Positions 55,779 to 64,000 of a DNA stretch of 64,000 nucleotides are shown here, one piece after another (position 1 is the stretch's first letter; the number at the start of each line of letters is the position of its first letter). The position numbers were made by a program, and so were the translations under genes. The DNA is from Streptomyces mashuensis (lineage in GTDB: Bacteria > Actinomycetota > Actinomycetes > Streptomycetales > Streptomycetaceae), in NCBI RefSeq assembly GCF_014654785.1, contig NZ_BNBD01000001.1:1163691-1227690 (forward strand). Direction: 5' to 3'. The notes beneath the pieces were generated by a model, which saw only the letters and a program-made list of their open reading frames with translations, was not told where the DNA came from and did not search any database.

Positions 55779-56303
55779 ATGCCCGCACTGCGCACCATGG
55801 GACGATCCGGGGCGGCGCTCGCCGCCCTGGCCGTCCTCACCGTCCCCGCCGTCGCCTTCGCAGCGGTGTCCGGCACCGGCCCGGCGCCTGCACCCTCCAG
55901 TGCCGTCAGCCCGTCGCCGGCGGCCCAGGCCGCCCGCGAGGGCAGCCCGTCCTCGGCCGTGGACCGGGTCGCCGCCTTCTACGGCGCCTACGTCGACGCC
56001 CTCACCGGCAAGCCCGACACCACCCTCGCCAAGGCCCTGCGCTCCCACTTCCTCACCCCCGAGTTCCGGGCCCGGCTGGAGAAGTGGGAACGCGACCAGG
56101 GCGTGGACGGCGTCTTCCGCGCCCAGAACACGCCGCGCGCCTGGCGCGTCGAGTACGACAACAGCGGCGCCGGGCACACCTGGACGCTCGTCCGGCTCAC
56201 CTGGGGCGACGACAGCAAGCCCACGTACACGTACCTGGCCGTGCAGTCGGACCTGAGCACGCGACTCATATCCGACATCAAGGAGGAGAACACCAAGCAG
56301 TGA
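55779..56303 (+). CDS. Secreted protein downstream of KdpD, unknown
   Basis: A 174-residue protein with a signal peptide (GAALAALAVLTVPAVAFAAV) and a Pro/Ser linker. A ~110-residue globular domain follows (AAFYGAYVDALTGKPDTTLA, then FLTPEFRARLEKWE, and TWTLVRLTWGDDSKPTYTYL). The pattern resembles NTF2-like or DUF4878-type exported domains, but I cannot name the family. The ribosome site GAGGGGGGAA is strong. The short spacing after kdpD suggests co-transcription and a possible input role for the kinase. Confidence 0.75.
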   Translation: MPALRTMGRSGAALAALAVLTVPAVAFAAVSGTGPAPAPSSAVSPSPAAQAAREGSPSSAVDRVAAFYGAYVDALTGKPDTTLAKALRSHFLTPEFRARLEKWERDQGVDGVFRAQNTPRAWRVEYDNSGAGHTWTLVRLTWGDDSKPTYTYLAVQSDLSTRLISDIKEENTKQ

Positions 56304-56334
56304 GCCGGAGCCGGTTCACGTCCGGCTCCGGCTC
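56302..56334. terminator. Bidirectional hairpin at convergent ends
   Basis: A 13-base perfect stem GAGCCGGAGCCGG/CCGGCTCCGGCTC (56302-56314, 56322-56334) that overlaps the stop codons of both convergent genes. It serves both strands. Confidence 0.8.
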
Positions 56335-56839
56335 ACTCCCTCCGCTCGTACCGGTGGCGCGCCCAGACCGGCAGCCCGAACCAGCACAGCGCCAGCCACA
56401 GCACCACCCCCGCGACGATCCACGGCACCACCGAGTCGGGCAGGGCGATGCGCAGGATGAGCAGCAGCGAGGAGGCCACCGTCGCCAGCAGCATCACGAT
56501 GCCCACCAGCGTCAGCCGGGACGCCCAGGTCACCGTCTGCGGCTTGATGCGGTGGCCCGTCACCAGCCGGTGGAAGGAGACCGGCCCCACCAGGGCCCCC
56601 GTCGTCGCCGCGCCCAGCACCACCGTCACCACGTAGATCGTCCGGTCCGTCGCACTGATCTGCGAGAACTTGGGGGTGAACGCGACCGTCAGCAGGAAGC
56701 CGAAGAGGATCTGCACACCCGTCTGGGCGACGCGCACCTCCTGGAGCAGCTCGGCCCAGCGCCGGTCGGCACGTTCCTCGGGCGACTCGTCCCGGCCGGT
56801 CCGGTGCGACGCCGGCGTATCCCTTCCGTCCGCGGACAT
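56333..56839 (-). CDS. DUF6328-type small membrane protein
   Basis: A 168-residue integral membrane protein with a charged N-terminus (RADRRWAELLQEVRVAQTGV). Four helices follow (ILFGFLLTVAFTPKF; VVTVVLGAATTGALVG; LTLVGIVMLLATVASSLLLI; VPWIVAGVVLWLALCWFG). The pattern EELRVAQTGVQILFGFLLT is typical of the DUF6328 family in actinomycetes. It begins five bases after the gnd stop, so it is co-transcribed with gnd. Function is unknown. Confidence 0.85.
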   Translation of the reverse strand: MSADGRDTPASHRTGRDESPEERADRRWAELLQEVRVAQTGVQILFGFLLTVAFTPKFSQISATDRTIYVVTVVLGAATTGALVGPVSFHRLVTGHRIKPQTVTWASRLTLVGIVMLLATVASSLLLILRIALPDSVVPWIVAGVVLWLALCWFGLPVWARHRYERRE

Positions 56840-56844
56840 CGGCG

Positions 56845-58305
56845 TCAGTCCACGCTCTGCTCGCTGCGGTCGCCGCTCCAGAGCGTGTGGAAGGAACCGG
56901 GGCGGTCGGTGCGCCGGTAGGTGTGCGCACCGAAGAAGTCGCGCTGGGCCTGCGTCAGCGCGGCGGGCAGCCGCTCGGCGCGCAGCGCGTCGTAGTACGC
57001 CAGCGCGGCCGAGAAGCCCGGCGTGGGCACACCGTGCCGCACGGCGGTCGCCACGACGGTGCGCCACGCCTCCTGGGCCCGGCCCACCTCGTCGGCGAAG
57101 CCCTGGTCGGCGAGGAGCGTGGGCAGCGCGGGGTCGGCGGCGAAGGCGGCGCGGATCCGGTCGAGGAAGGCCGCCCGGATGATGCACCCGCCGCGCCAGA
57201 TCGCCGCCATGGCACCGAGGTTGATGTCCCAGCCATACTCCTCGCTCGCCCGGGAGATCATGTTCCAGCCCTGGGCGTACGACACGACCTTGGAGGCGTA
57301 GAGGGCTTGCTCCACCTGGTCGGCGAACACCCGGGCCTCGTCACCCGTCAGGGCCTCGGCGGTGGGCCCGGACAGCCCGCGCGCGGCGGCCCGCAGCCCG
57401 GTGTGCCCGGACAACGACCGCGCGAACACCGCCTCGCCGATCCCGGACACCGGCACCCCGAGGTCGAGCGCGGTCTGCACGGTCCACCGCCCGGTGCCCT
57501 TCTGCTCGGCCTCGTCGGCGACCACGTCCACGAACGGCCGCCCGGTGGCGGCGTCGGTGTGGGCGAGCACCTCGGCGGTGATCTCGATGAGGTACGAGTC
57601 CAGCCGCCCCTGGTTCCACTCCCGGAACGTCCCGGCGATCCGCCCGGGCTCGTACCCGGCGACGGAACGCAGCAGGTCGTACGCCTCGGCGATGAGCTGC
57701 ATGTCGGCGTACTCGATGCCGTTGTGCACCATCTTGACGAAGTGCCCGGCACCGTCGGGCCCGACGTGGGTGCAGCAGGGGGAGCCGTCCTCGGCCTTGG
57801 CGGCGATGCTTTCGAGGAGCGGTCCGAGGGACTTGTAGGACTCCTCCGACCCGCCGGGCATGATGGAGGGCCCGTTGAGGGCACCTTCTTCGCCACCGGA
57901 GATCCCCGCGCCCACAAAATGAATCCCGCGCTCGCGGAGGGCGGCCTCCCGCCGCCGAGTGTCGTTGAAATGGGCGTTGCCGCCGTCGATGAGAACGTCC
58001 CCGGGCTCCAGCAGGGCGGTGAACTCGTCGATGACGGCGTCGGTGGCCTCGCCGGCCTTGACCATGATGACGATGCGCCGCGGCTTCTGGAGGGAGGCGA
58101 CGAAGTCCTCGGCGGTCTCGGCGGGGACGAAGTCGCCTTCGTGCCCGTGTTGGTCAACGAGTGCCTTGGTCTTGGCATAGGTGCGGTTGTGCAGGGCGAC
58201 GGTGTGGCCGTGCCGCGCGAAGTTGCGGGCCAGGTTGCTGCCCATGACGGCGAGCCCGGTGACACCGATCTGGGCGGTCGCCTGGGTGGCGGGGGTGCTG
58301 GACAT
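56845..58305 (-). CDS. gnd: 6-phosphogluconate dehydrogenase, NADP-dependent
   Basis: A 486-residue decarboxylating enzyme of the oxidative pentose-phosphate pathway. The NADP motif is IGVTGLAVMGSNLARNFARH with NRTYAKT after the second strand. The active site shows GAGISGGEEGALNGPSIMPG, the Lys and Asn of FVKMVHNGIEYADMQ, and the C-terminal GAHTYRR. Length is full for the type. It converts 6-phosphogluconate to ribulose-5-phosphate, CO2 and NADPH. ATG 58305 is preceded by GGAG. As many Streptomyces have more than one gnd, this may be one of two. Confidence 0.96.
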   Translation of the reverse strand: MSSTPATQATAQIGVTGLAVMGSNLARNFARHGHTVALHNRTYAKTKALVDQHGHEGDFVPAETAEDFVASLQKPRRIVIMVKAGEATDAVIDEFTALLEPGDVLIDGGNAHFNDTRRREAALRERGIHFVGAGISGGEEGALNGPSIMPGGSEESYKSLGPLLESIAAKAEDGSPCCTHVGPDGAGHFVKMVHNGIEYADMQLIAEAYDLLRSVAGYEPGRIAGTFREWNQGRLDSYLIEITAEVLAHTDAATGRPFVDVVADEAEQKGTGRWTVQTALDLGVPVSGIGEAVFARSLSGHTGLRAAARGLSGPTAEALTGDEARVFADQVEQALYASKVVSYAQGWNMISRASEEYGWDINLGAMAAIWRGGCIIRAAFLDRIRAAFAADPALPTLLADQGFADEVGRAQEAWRTVVATAVRHGVPTPGFSAALAYYDALRAERLPAALTQAQRDFFGAHTYRRTDRPGSFHTLWSGDRSEQSVD

Positions 58306-59115
58306 ACGGTGGTCCACTCCTGTCACACACTGGTCGAAGACTTGTGCGAGGCGTCAACGCCGACGGGCACGAGGATCTTCCCCACGCATATCCGGACATC
58401 GCCCGGCCATGCTCGCACGACGCGCCGAAGCAGACCGGGCGCACGCGGGGTGCTTTCGAGTGATGCCGGTAGAGCGGTGACCGAACTGCAGGCATTCGGT
58501 GCCGGCCGCCTCTTCTCCGGCGCAGCATCGGCAAGGGTGGTCCGTCCGGGGCACACATGGCGACATATCTTCGCCGACGTGGCGGCCCGCTTTGCCTCGG
58601 GCATCCCTCAAGTCGGGGTCCTTTGCCTGAAGTACGGTGACCGCCTCCCTTTACGGCTGTCACAATGCGCAACCGAGTAAGGGGGGCGAGCATGCCGATC
58701 GCGCGCTCGAGCTGGTCCCGCGCAGCCCGGACCGGCCCGGTCAGTCGCCGTTGATTTCCGGTGCGGGGCTGCCCAGCGAGCGCTGAGGCCATGCGTCATC
58801 GGATACTCCGCGGCGCACGGCAGGTGACCCTTGTGCGCACCGCGAGGAGCCACCGGTGCCCTGGTCGGTGAGGGGCCTGCAGTACGGGACTCGGCCACCA
58901 CGGAACCGGCGACCTGGAGGTGCAGCTACGCACGGACCGGGACCTGGAGCGTGCCCAGGATCTGTTCCGGCTCAGCTGCACGGCGGCGTAGGAGCCCCTG
59001 CTGTTCCGTCTTCAGCCCGGCGACGCGGGAGTGGCGCCTATGAAGTTGCGGCTCGGTCCCGCTGCAGCCTCTATACGTGTCCGGCAAGAGAATGGCGGTG
59101 GGTCTCCCGTGGTGT
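58306..59115. other. Long intergenic stretch with gene debris
   Basis: About 810 bases with no convincing gene. It holds the gnd promoter region. A 20-codon frame (ATG 58692) has an excellent AAGGGGGGCGAGC ribosome site but ends after MPIARSSWSRAARTGPVSRR. A short plus-strand frame ending at a stop near 58991 (LEVQLRTDRDLERAQDLFRL) looks like the tail of a lost gene. The average composition is less codon-biased than in the neighbours. Confidence 0.5.
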
Positions 59116-59150
59116 AGCGAATCCCCGGTTTCGTTAACCGGGGATTCGCT
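59116..59150. terminator. Hairpin terminator beyond the PPOX pseudogene
   Basis: A 15-base perfect stem AGCGAATCCCCGGTT / AACCGGGGATTCGCT with a TCGTT loop. Confidence 0.8.
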
Positions 59151-59187
59151 GCTATAGGTTCTGCACTCGTGCAGGATGCCGTCCACA

Positions 59188-59600
59188 TCACCAGCCGGAT
59201 GGTTTGGCGGTGCCCATCGCGCGGGTGACGGTGATCTCGATGACGACCCGTTGCGGATTGATGCGAGGGTCTTGTAGCGCTGGGTGTAGCGCCGCTCTGC
59301 GTCGGCCACGGACTCGGGGTCGTCCTTGATCACAGCGGTGCCTTCGAGGGTGCACCAGCGGCGGCCTTCGGCCTGGCTGACAGCGACCATGACGCTGGGG
59401 CCGGCGGCGCGCACATTGCGGACTTTCTTGCTGCCGCCGTCGCTGATGACTCGGGCGATCCTGGTCTCGGGGTCGTAGGTCACGCCAACGGGGACGAGGT
59501 GGGGCGTGCCGTCGGGGCGAGGTGTCGACAAGAAGCAGGTTCGACGCTCCCGCCAGAAGGCGTCGTCGGGTGCGGAAGGCGGTGGTACTTCAGCCGTCAT
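59188..59600 (-). pseudogene. Frameshifted PPOX-class F420/FMN-dependent oxidoreductase
   Basis: The split-barrel pyridoxamine-phosphate-oxidase-like fold is clear: FWRERRTCFLSTPRPDGTPH, LVPVGVTYDPETR, KVRNVRAAGPSVMVAVSQ and GRRWCTLEGTAVIKDD. In the starting frame the end degenerates after RYKTL. Shifting one base restores a family-typical end: RINPQRVVIEITVTRAMGTA followed by KPSGW and a stop at 59188. The break is in a short C/CT run near 59256-59268, where one base appears lost. It is either a true frameshift or a sequencing slip. A transposase scrap abuts its start. Confidence 0.78.
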
Positions 59601-59657
59601 GGGCAGGGCGGTGAACTGGGCCTCGATGCGGTTCAGCCAGGAACTGTTGGCCGGCGT
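59601..59657 (-). mobile_element. IS630-family transposase remnant
   Basis: In frame with and directly upstream of the PPOX start, the peptide TPANSSWLNRIEAQFTALP appears. It is the conserved C-terminal part of IS630-family DDE transposases (usual form TPxNASWLNRIEAQFxAL). Nothing else of the element is visible, so this is a short relic, and no ends or target duplication could be recognised. Confidence 0.72.
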
Positions 59658-59791
59658 GCTTCGACATTGTTTTCCGCGTCCCATTCTCCGACTCCGGGGC
59701 CCCTCTTCGGCTCACTGCCGGCCGGGGTGTGGCCGGAGACTCCACGGTCCGACCCAACTGGGAGCCGAAGGACCCGGACCAATACCGGGAA

Positions 59792-60910
59792 TCAGGCCGC
59801 GACGAGCTCCTGCTCACGGTCCGGCGTCTTGACCTTGGGCTTCTTGTTCGGCAGCGAGAGCCGGAAGACCTTGTGCCAGGCGGAGAACACCTGCTTGGGC
59901 AGCGGCCCGGTGACGTACTCCAGCTCGTACTTTTCGAAAAGCGCGCGCACCTTCACCGCGACCTCGGCGTACCGGTTGCTCGGCAGGTCCGGGAACAGGT
60001 GGTGCTCGATCTGGTGCGACAGGTTACCGGTCATGAAGTGCATGGCCCTGCTGCCGCTGATGTTCGCCGAGCCCATCATCTGGCGCAGGTACCACTGGCC
60101 GCGCGTCTCGTCCTTGATCGACCGGCGCTCGAAGACCTGTACACCTTCGGGGAAGTGCCCGCACATGATCACCGAGTGGGACCAGATGTTGCGGACCAGG
60201 TTCGCGGTGAACGTGGCGGCGAGCGTGGTGAGGAACGACGGGCCCGACAGCAGCGGGTGGATCACATAGTCCTTGAGCACCTGCTTGCGGATCTTGCGGC
60301 CCACGGCCTTGGCCCGCGCGCGGAACTCCGGGTCCTTGCGGCGGCGCTTGTGCAGGTTCTTGCCGAGCTCCAGGTCGTACGCCGCGATGCCGTACTCGAA
60401 GAAGCAGGCGTTGATGAAGTTCCACAGCGGCTGACCGAGGTGAAACGGGTGCCACTTCTGGTCCTCGTCGACCCGCATGATGCCGTAGCCGAGGTCGTTG
60501 TCCTTGCCGATCACATTGGTGTACGTGTGGTGCAGCTGGTTGTGCGAGTGCTTCCACTGATCGGACGGCGAGACGTGATCCCACTCCCAGGTGGTGGAGT
60601 GGATCTTCGGGTCCCGCATCCAGTCCCACTGGCCGTGCAGAACGTTGTGGCCGATTTCCATATTGTCCATGATCTTCGCCACGGACAGACCGGCGGTGCC
60701 GAGCAGCCACGCCGGCGGGAAGAACGAGAACAGCAGCACGCCCCTGCTGACCAGCTCGAGCTTGCGCTGCGCCGAGATGACCTTGCGGATGTAGGCGGCG
60801 TCTTTCTCGCCGCGGCTGGCGAGCACCTCGTCGCGGATCGCGTCCAGCTCGCGGCCAAGCTCCTCGATCTGCTCCGCGGTCAGGTGGGCGGTGGGGTCGA
60901 TGGCGGTCAA
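59792..60910 (-). CDS. Membrane acyl-CoA/fatty-acid desaturase
   Basis: A 372-residue di-iron desaturase of the DesA3/stearoyl-CoA type. The three histidine boxes are GHNVLHGQWDW (box 1), HSHNQLHHTY (box 2) and HQIEHHLFPD (box 3). Hydrophobic segments occur at VLLFSFFPPAWLLGTAGL and SFLTTLAATFTANLV. The TTG start at 60910 is chosen because GGTAGGAG lies just upstream. That ribosome site overlaps the reductase stop, so the two are translationally coupled. It introduces a cis double bond with electrons from the coupled reductase. Confidence 0.95.
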   Translation of the reverse strand: MTAIDPTAHLTAEQIEELGRELDAIRDEVLASRGEKDAAYIRKVISAQRKLELVSRGVLLFSFFPPAWLLGTAGLSVAKIMDNMEIGHNVLHGQWDWMRDPKIHSTTWEWDHVSPSDQWKHSHNQLHHTYTNVIGKDNDLGYGIMRVDEDQKWHPFHLGQPLWNFINACFFEYGIAAYDLELGKNLHKRRRKDPEFRARAKAVGRKIRKQVLKDYVIHPLLSGPSFLTTLAATFTANLVRNIWSHSVIMCGHFPEGVQVFERRSIKDETRGQWYLRQMMGSANISGSRAMHFMTGNLSHQIEHHLFPDLPSNRYAEVAVKVRALFEKYELEYVTGPLPKQVFSAWHKVFRLSLPNKKPKVKTPDREQELVAA

Positions 60911-60917
60911 GGTGCTC

Positions 60918-61973
60918 CTACCGTTCGATGTCGCAGGGGCCCGCCGCGGCGGACACGCAGGTCTGGATGAGGACGCCCGGCTCGGCCTCGGTGATATCGC
61001 CGGTGCGCAGGTCGCGGACGGCGCCCGCCTTGAGCGGTGTGACGCAGCCGAAGCAGATGCCCATGCGGCACCCGGAGGGCATGAGCACACCGGCCTCCTC
61101 GCCGATGTCCAGCAACGGCGTGGCGCCGTCCGCGTCGACGGTCTTGCCGGTGGCGCTGAACGTGACCTCGCCGCCGTCGCCTGCGACGACGATGCCGGGG
61201 CGGAAGCGTTCGGTGTGAAGGCGCTCTTGGACGCCGTGCTCGGTCCAGTGCTCTTCGGCGGCGTCGAGGAGGCCCGCCGGCCCGCAAGCCCAGGTCTCGC
61301 GCTCGGCCCAGTCGGGCACGAGTTCGTCAAGACGGGCGATGTCGAGCATGCCGTCTGTGTCGGTGTGCACCTCGGTGAGGCGCAGCTTCTTGTCCGCGAC
61401 CAGGTCGTGCAGTTCGTTGCGGAAGATCACGTCTTGCGGCTGTGGCGCACAGTGGATCATGACAACATCGTCGAACTCCGTGTCGCGCAGCATGCCCATC
61501 ACGGGCGTGATGCCGCTGCCGGCCGTCAGATAGAGCACCTTGGCGGGCCTGGCCTGCGGCAGCACGAAGTCACCGGTCGCCTGGTCGAGCTGGATCAGCG
61601 TGCCCGGTGTCGCCCTGCGGACCAGGTGGTTGCTGACCTTGCCGTCCGGGATCGCCTTTACGGTGATCGTGACGCGGCCGTCCTGGCGGTTTGCTGGCGA
61701 GGTGATGGAGTAGGCACGCCACAGGCGCCTCCCGTCGACATCGACCCCGATCCGCACATACTGACCGGCTGTGTGGCCGCGCCAGCCCCGTCCCGGCCTG
61801 ATCACGATGGTCGCGGCGTCACCCGTCTCGGGATGCACGGCCTCGATGCGTCCACGCAGGTCAGCGCCCGCCCGCAGCGGGCTGACCAGGTCGAGGTAGT
61901 CCGACGGCAGCAGCGGCGTCGTGACCATCTCCAGCAGTTTCCACGCCCTGCTACGGAGGGCTGCACTCGTCAT
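60918..61973 (-). CDS. Ferredoxin-type oxidoreductase for the desaturase (Rv3230c-like)
   Basis: A 351-residue flavoprotein. The FAD domain has WRAYSITSPAN. The NAD(P) domain has VLYLTAGSGITPVMGML and WACGPAGLLD. The C-terminal plant-type 2Fe-2S domain has CRMGICFGC with a later Cys in IQTCVSAA. The order FNR-ferredoxin matches the reductases that feed DesA3-type desaturases. It is the first gene of the two-gene operon and is divergent from the PucR regulator (88 bases between starts). Confidence 0.93.
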   Translation of the reverse strand: MTSAALRSRAWKLLEMVTTPLLPSDYLDLVSPLRAGADLRGRIEAVHPETGDAATIVIRPGRGWRGHTAGQYVRIGVDVDGRRLWRAYSITSPANRQDGRVTITVKAIPDGKVSNHLVRRATPGTLIQLDQATGDFVLPQARPAKVLYLTAGSGITPVMGMLRDTEFDDVVMIHCAPQPQDVIFRNELHDLVADKKLRLTEVHTDTDGMLDIARLDELVPDWAERETWACGPAGLLDAAEEHWTEHGVQERLHTERFRPGIVVAGDGGEVTFSATGKTVDADGATPLLDIGEEAGVLMPSGCRMGICFGCVTPLKAGAVRDLRTGDITEAEPGVLIQTCVSAAAGPCDIER

Positions 61974-62060
61974 GACCCCAGCTTGCTGCGCCTCAAGGCG
62001 TAAAGTCCTGACCGCAGGATATAAATCTGGTCGGCTGAATTGTTCGCAGGGAACAAAAAC

Positions 62061-63200
62061 GTGAGCCATGCAATCCGGAGGGCCAGCGAACTGGCCCTGG
62101 ACGAGACAACGGTCACCGTACTTCGGGCCGCGCTGAAGACCACCGCCGACGAGATCGTCCAGGCGATCATCGACGAGGTCCCTCCCTACGCCAACGCCCT
62201 CTCGGGCCGCATGGGCGGCACCATCCGCCGAGCCGTCCGCACCGCCCTGGGGCACTACCTGGACCTCGCGAGCGGGAAAGCCACAGGCGGCGACGCCGGT
62301 GACGCAGCCTACGAGCTGGGCCGCGGCGAGGTGCGCGACGGCCGTTCGATGGACGCCCTGCTCAGCGCCTACCGCGTCGGCGCCCGCGTGGCCTGGCGAT
62401 GCCTGGCAGCGGGTGCCGTACCCGCAGGTCTGCCCGCCGCCGAAGTCGCCAAGTTCGCCGAGCTGACCTTCGCCTACATCGACGAGCTCTCCGCCGCCAG
62501 CGCCGCGGGCCACGCCGACGAGCTGGCCGCCCGGGGCCGGGCCCACGAGCGCCACCTGGAACACCTGGCCCGCGACATCCTCGCCGACGCGAGCCCGGAC
62601 GTGCTGCTGGCCTCTGTCCAACGGGCCGGGTGGCAGCCTCCGGTTTCGCTGACCGCGGTCCTGCTGCCCGCCGCCCAGGCCCGGCCTGCCTACCGCGCGC
62701 TCGACCCGAGCACCCTTGTCCTGGACGATCTGCCGGACGCCACCGGTGTGCTGCTCGTCCCCGATGCCGACCGATCACTTCTCCTGCGGCAGCTGACCGG
62801 CCGCACGGCCGTGGTCGGCCCGGCCCGGCCCTGGACCCGTGCGTCCGCCTCGTACGCACGAGCCGTACGTGCGCGCTCCCTCTCTTCCGATATTCGCGAC
62901 ACCGAGGACCACCTGCCCGAGCTGGTGCTGAGCGCCGACATGGACGCGTTGGCAGACCTGCGTGCCCGAGCCCTCGCACCATTGCGGACCTTGCCTGCCG
63001 CGACCGCACAGCGGCTGGAGGAGACGTTGCGGGCGTGGCTGCTGCACCAGGGCAGGCGGGAGGAGGTGGCGGCGGAGTTGTTCGTCCATCCCCAGACAGT
63101 CCGGTACCGGATGTCGCAGCTGCGGGAGTTGTTTCCGGGTCTCGCCTCGCCACACGGGGTCCTTGAGCTGACGCTGGCGGTGGGTCTTCGGGTCAGCTGA
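62061..63200 (+). CDS. PucR/CdaR-family regulator
   Basis: A 379-residue regulator. The N-terminal ~170 residues are the RsbRD-like helical sensor (AIIDEVPPYANALSGRMGGT, then RDGRSMDALLSAYRVGARVA). The middle is a GGDEF-like/CdaR domain. The C-terminal PucR HTH is ELFVHPQTVRYRMSQLRELF. The GTG at 62061 has AGGGA eight bases upstream. Position suggests that it controls the divergent desaturase operon, as known for regulators next to desaturase/reductase pairs in Streptomyces. Confidence 0.9.
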   Translation: MSHAIRRASELALDETTVTVLRAALKTTADEIVQAIIDEVPPYANALSGRMGGTIRRAVRTALGHYLDLASGKATGGDAGDAAYELGRGEVRDGRSMDALLSAYRVGARVAWRCLAAGAVPAGLPAAEVAKFAELTFAYIDELSAASAAGHADELAARGRAHERHLEHLARDILADASPDVLLASVQRAGWQPPVSLTAVLLPAAQARPAYRALDPSTLVLDDLPDATGVLLVPDADRSLLLRQLTGRTAVVGPARPWTRASASYARAVRARSLSSDIRDTEDHLPELVLSADMDALADLRARALAPLRTLPAATAQRLEETLRAWLLHQGRREEVAAELFVHPQTVRYRMSQLRELFPGLASPHGVLELTLAVGLRVS

Positions 63201-63215
63201 CGCGTACCGCCCTTC

Positions 63216-63659
63216 TCAGTCCTGCCGGTGGCCACGCAGGACGAAAAGGGAGCGGTCCTCGACCTCCACCTCGCTGCCGCACTTGATCAGCGGCCGGAAC
63301 TCGGTGTGCAGGATGGCCGTGTCCACTTCCACCGCCCACCAGGGGTCGAGTCCCTCGGGAACGGTGAAGGTGAGGGCCTGACTGTGGGCGTTGAACAACA
63401 GGAGGAACGAGTCGTCCGTCACCGGCAGCCCCCGCAGGCCCGGCTCCGTGATGACCCTGCCATTGAGGTGGACCATCAGCGACCTGGCGAAGACGGTCTC
63501 CCAGTCGGTGTCGGTCATCTCCCGCCCAGCGGGGGTGAACCAGACGATGTCCTTGTCCTCGGTACGGGTGTCGTCCGAGGTGCGCCCCTTGAAGAACCGC
63601 CGTCGGCGGAAGACCGGTGAGTGCCGTCGGCTGCTCTCCGAGACCGTGGCCGGCCGCAC
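63216..63659 (-). pseudogene. C-terminal fragment of glycogen debranching enzyme (GlgX)
   Basis: A 147-residue reading frame equals the tail of GlgX-type debranching enzymes: HSPVFRRRRFFKGR, DIVWFTPAGREMTDTDWE, SLMVHLNGRVI and DDSFLLLFNAHSQALTF. Full-length GlgX is about 700 residues. An in-frame TAG lies three codons before the first possible start, and no catalytic-barrel sequence is seen upstream. It is a 3' remnant of a deleted gene. Confidence 0.82.
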
Positions 63660-64000
63660 TGCGGCCTACCCGGAGGTGCAGCTGCACCACGAGGTCGTCA
63701 CCAATGCCCTGTCATCGCCGTTCCGCACCCGCACAAGCCCGGCGCGTGAGCCGCGCTGCCGACGATGGGAACGGGCATGGCCGGTTCGTTCGACTTCGAT
63801 GGTCGACCGGCGGGTTCGTTATGGGCCAGCCGGCGGCTGCGCCTCCTCGTGGACCGTCTGAACCTGGCGACGGTGCCGCCGCACCGAGCGGTCGGCTGCC
63901 CAGCGCAGTCGCACCGTGTCCTCGTGCTCGGCCTCCTCCAGCCCTAGGTCGTTTCTTTCGGATCAGCGTGCTGACCAGAGGAAGATGCCTGCGAGGTGGA
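63660..64000. other. Unassigned end of window
   Basis: No gene is supported. Short frames exist on both strands but show no ribosome site, family motif or consistent codon bias. Given the glgX fragment beside it, this is probably decayed or recombined DNA. Confidence 0.5.

Noticed and set aside
58831..59043. Short plus-strand frame near the PPOX pseudogene
   Set aside because: No ribosome site or family pattern; composition suggests debris.

Overview
The window reads as Streptomyces chromosome (or a very close actinomycete). GC content is very high with strong third-position bias. Many starts are GTG or TTG, and some promoters are leaderless. Marker genes include a rodlin, a streptogrisin-type protease, a PucR regulator, an MmyB-type XRE regulator, an MbtH protein and ferric-regulator (IdeR/DmdR-type) iron boxes. 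Genes are dense on both strands. No tRNA, rRNA or CRISPR array was seen. Functions are assigned by eye from motifs; no database search was run.

Layout. 1-5 kb: lipid or glycoside tailoring genes (alpha/beta hydrolase, WS/DGAT-like acyltransferase, GT1 glycosyltransferase) divergent from a class V aminotransferase, then a small toxin-antitoxin-like pair. 5-10 kb: a secreted peptide, a split FluG-like amidohydrolase/glutamine-synthetase operon and a secreted serine hydrolase. 10.4-26.5 kb: a siderophore locus. It has an iron-boxed binding lipoprotein, a bimodular NRPS (C-A-T-C-A-T-TE, second A domain with the exact threonine code), MbtH, an MFS exporter, a Fes-type esterase, a fused FecCD permease with an iron box touching its start codon, and an SDR. 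The logic matches a catecholate-X-Thr trilactone siderophore of the bacillibactin/griseobactin class. Dihydroxybenzoate synthesis, the aryl starter enzymes and the uptake ATPase are not in the window.

26.5-36 kb: an XRE/NB-ARC regulator, a DapF-like protein lacking one catalytic cysteine, three exported wall-related enzymes (isoaspartyl peptidase, CE4 deacetylase, NamZ/DUF1343), and an amidase with a GatC/AtzG-like small subunit and a TetR regulator behind a palindromic operator. Then come DedA and a single rodlin. 36.7-38 kb: a cysteine-containing leader peptide upstream of an isopenicillin-N-synthase-like oxygenase.

38-41.6 kb holds the most interesting system: a DUF692/MNIO iron enzyme, an overlapping partner-like protein, and two TIGR04222-type membrane proteins whose C-termini are runs of Ser/Gly studded with 7 and 8 cysteines. 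They look like membrane-tethered substrates for cysteine modification or metal binding. 41.7-58 kb: streptogrisin-type protease, XRE/alcohol dehydrogenase divergent pair, MMPL transporter, Mut7-C protein, DUF1876, a NarL-type two-component system with an unusual C-terminal sensor, an MFS transporter, a KdpD without KdpE/KdpABC, and gnd.

58.3-64 kb is decayed: long non-coding stretches, an IS630 transposase scrap fused to a frameshifted PPOX gene, and a truncated glgX end. These flank an intact ferredoxin-reductase/acyl-desaturase operon with a divergent PucR-type regulator.
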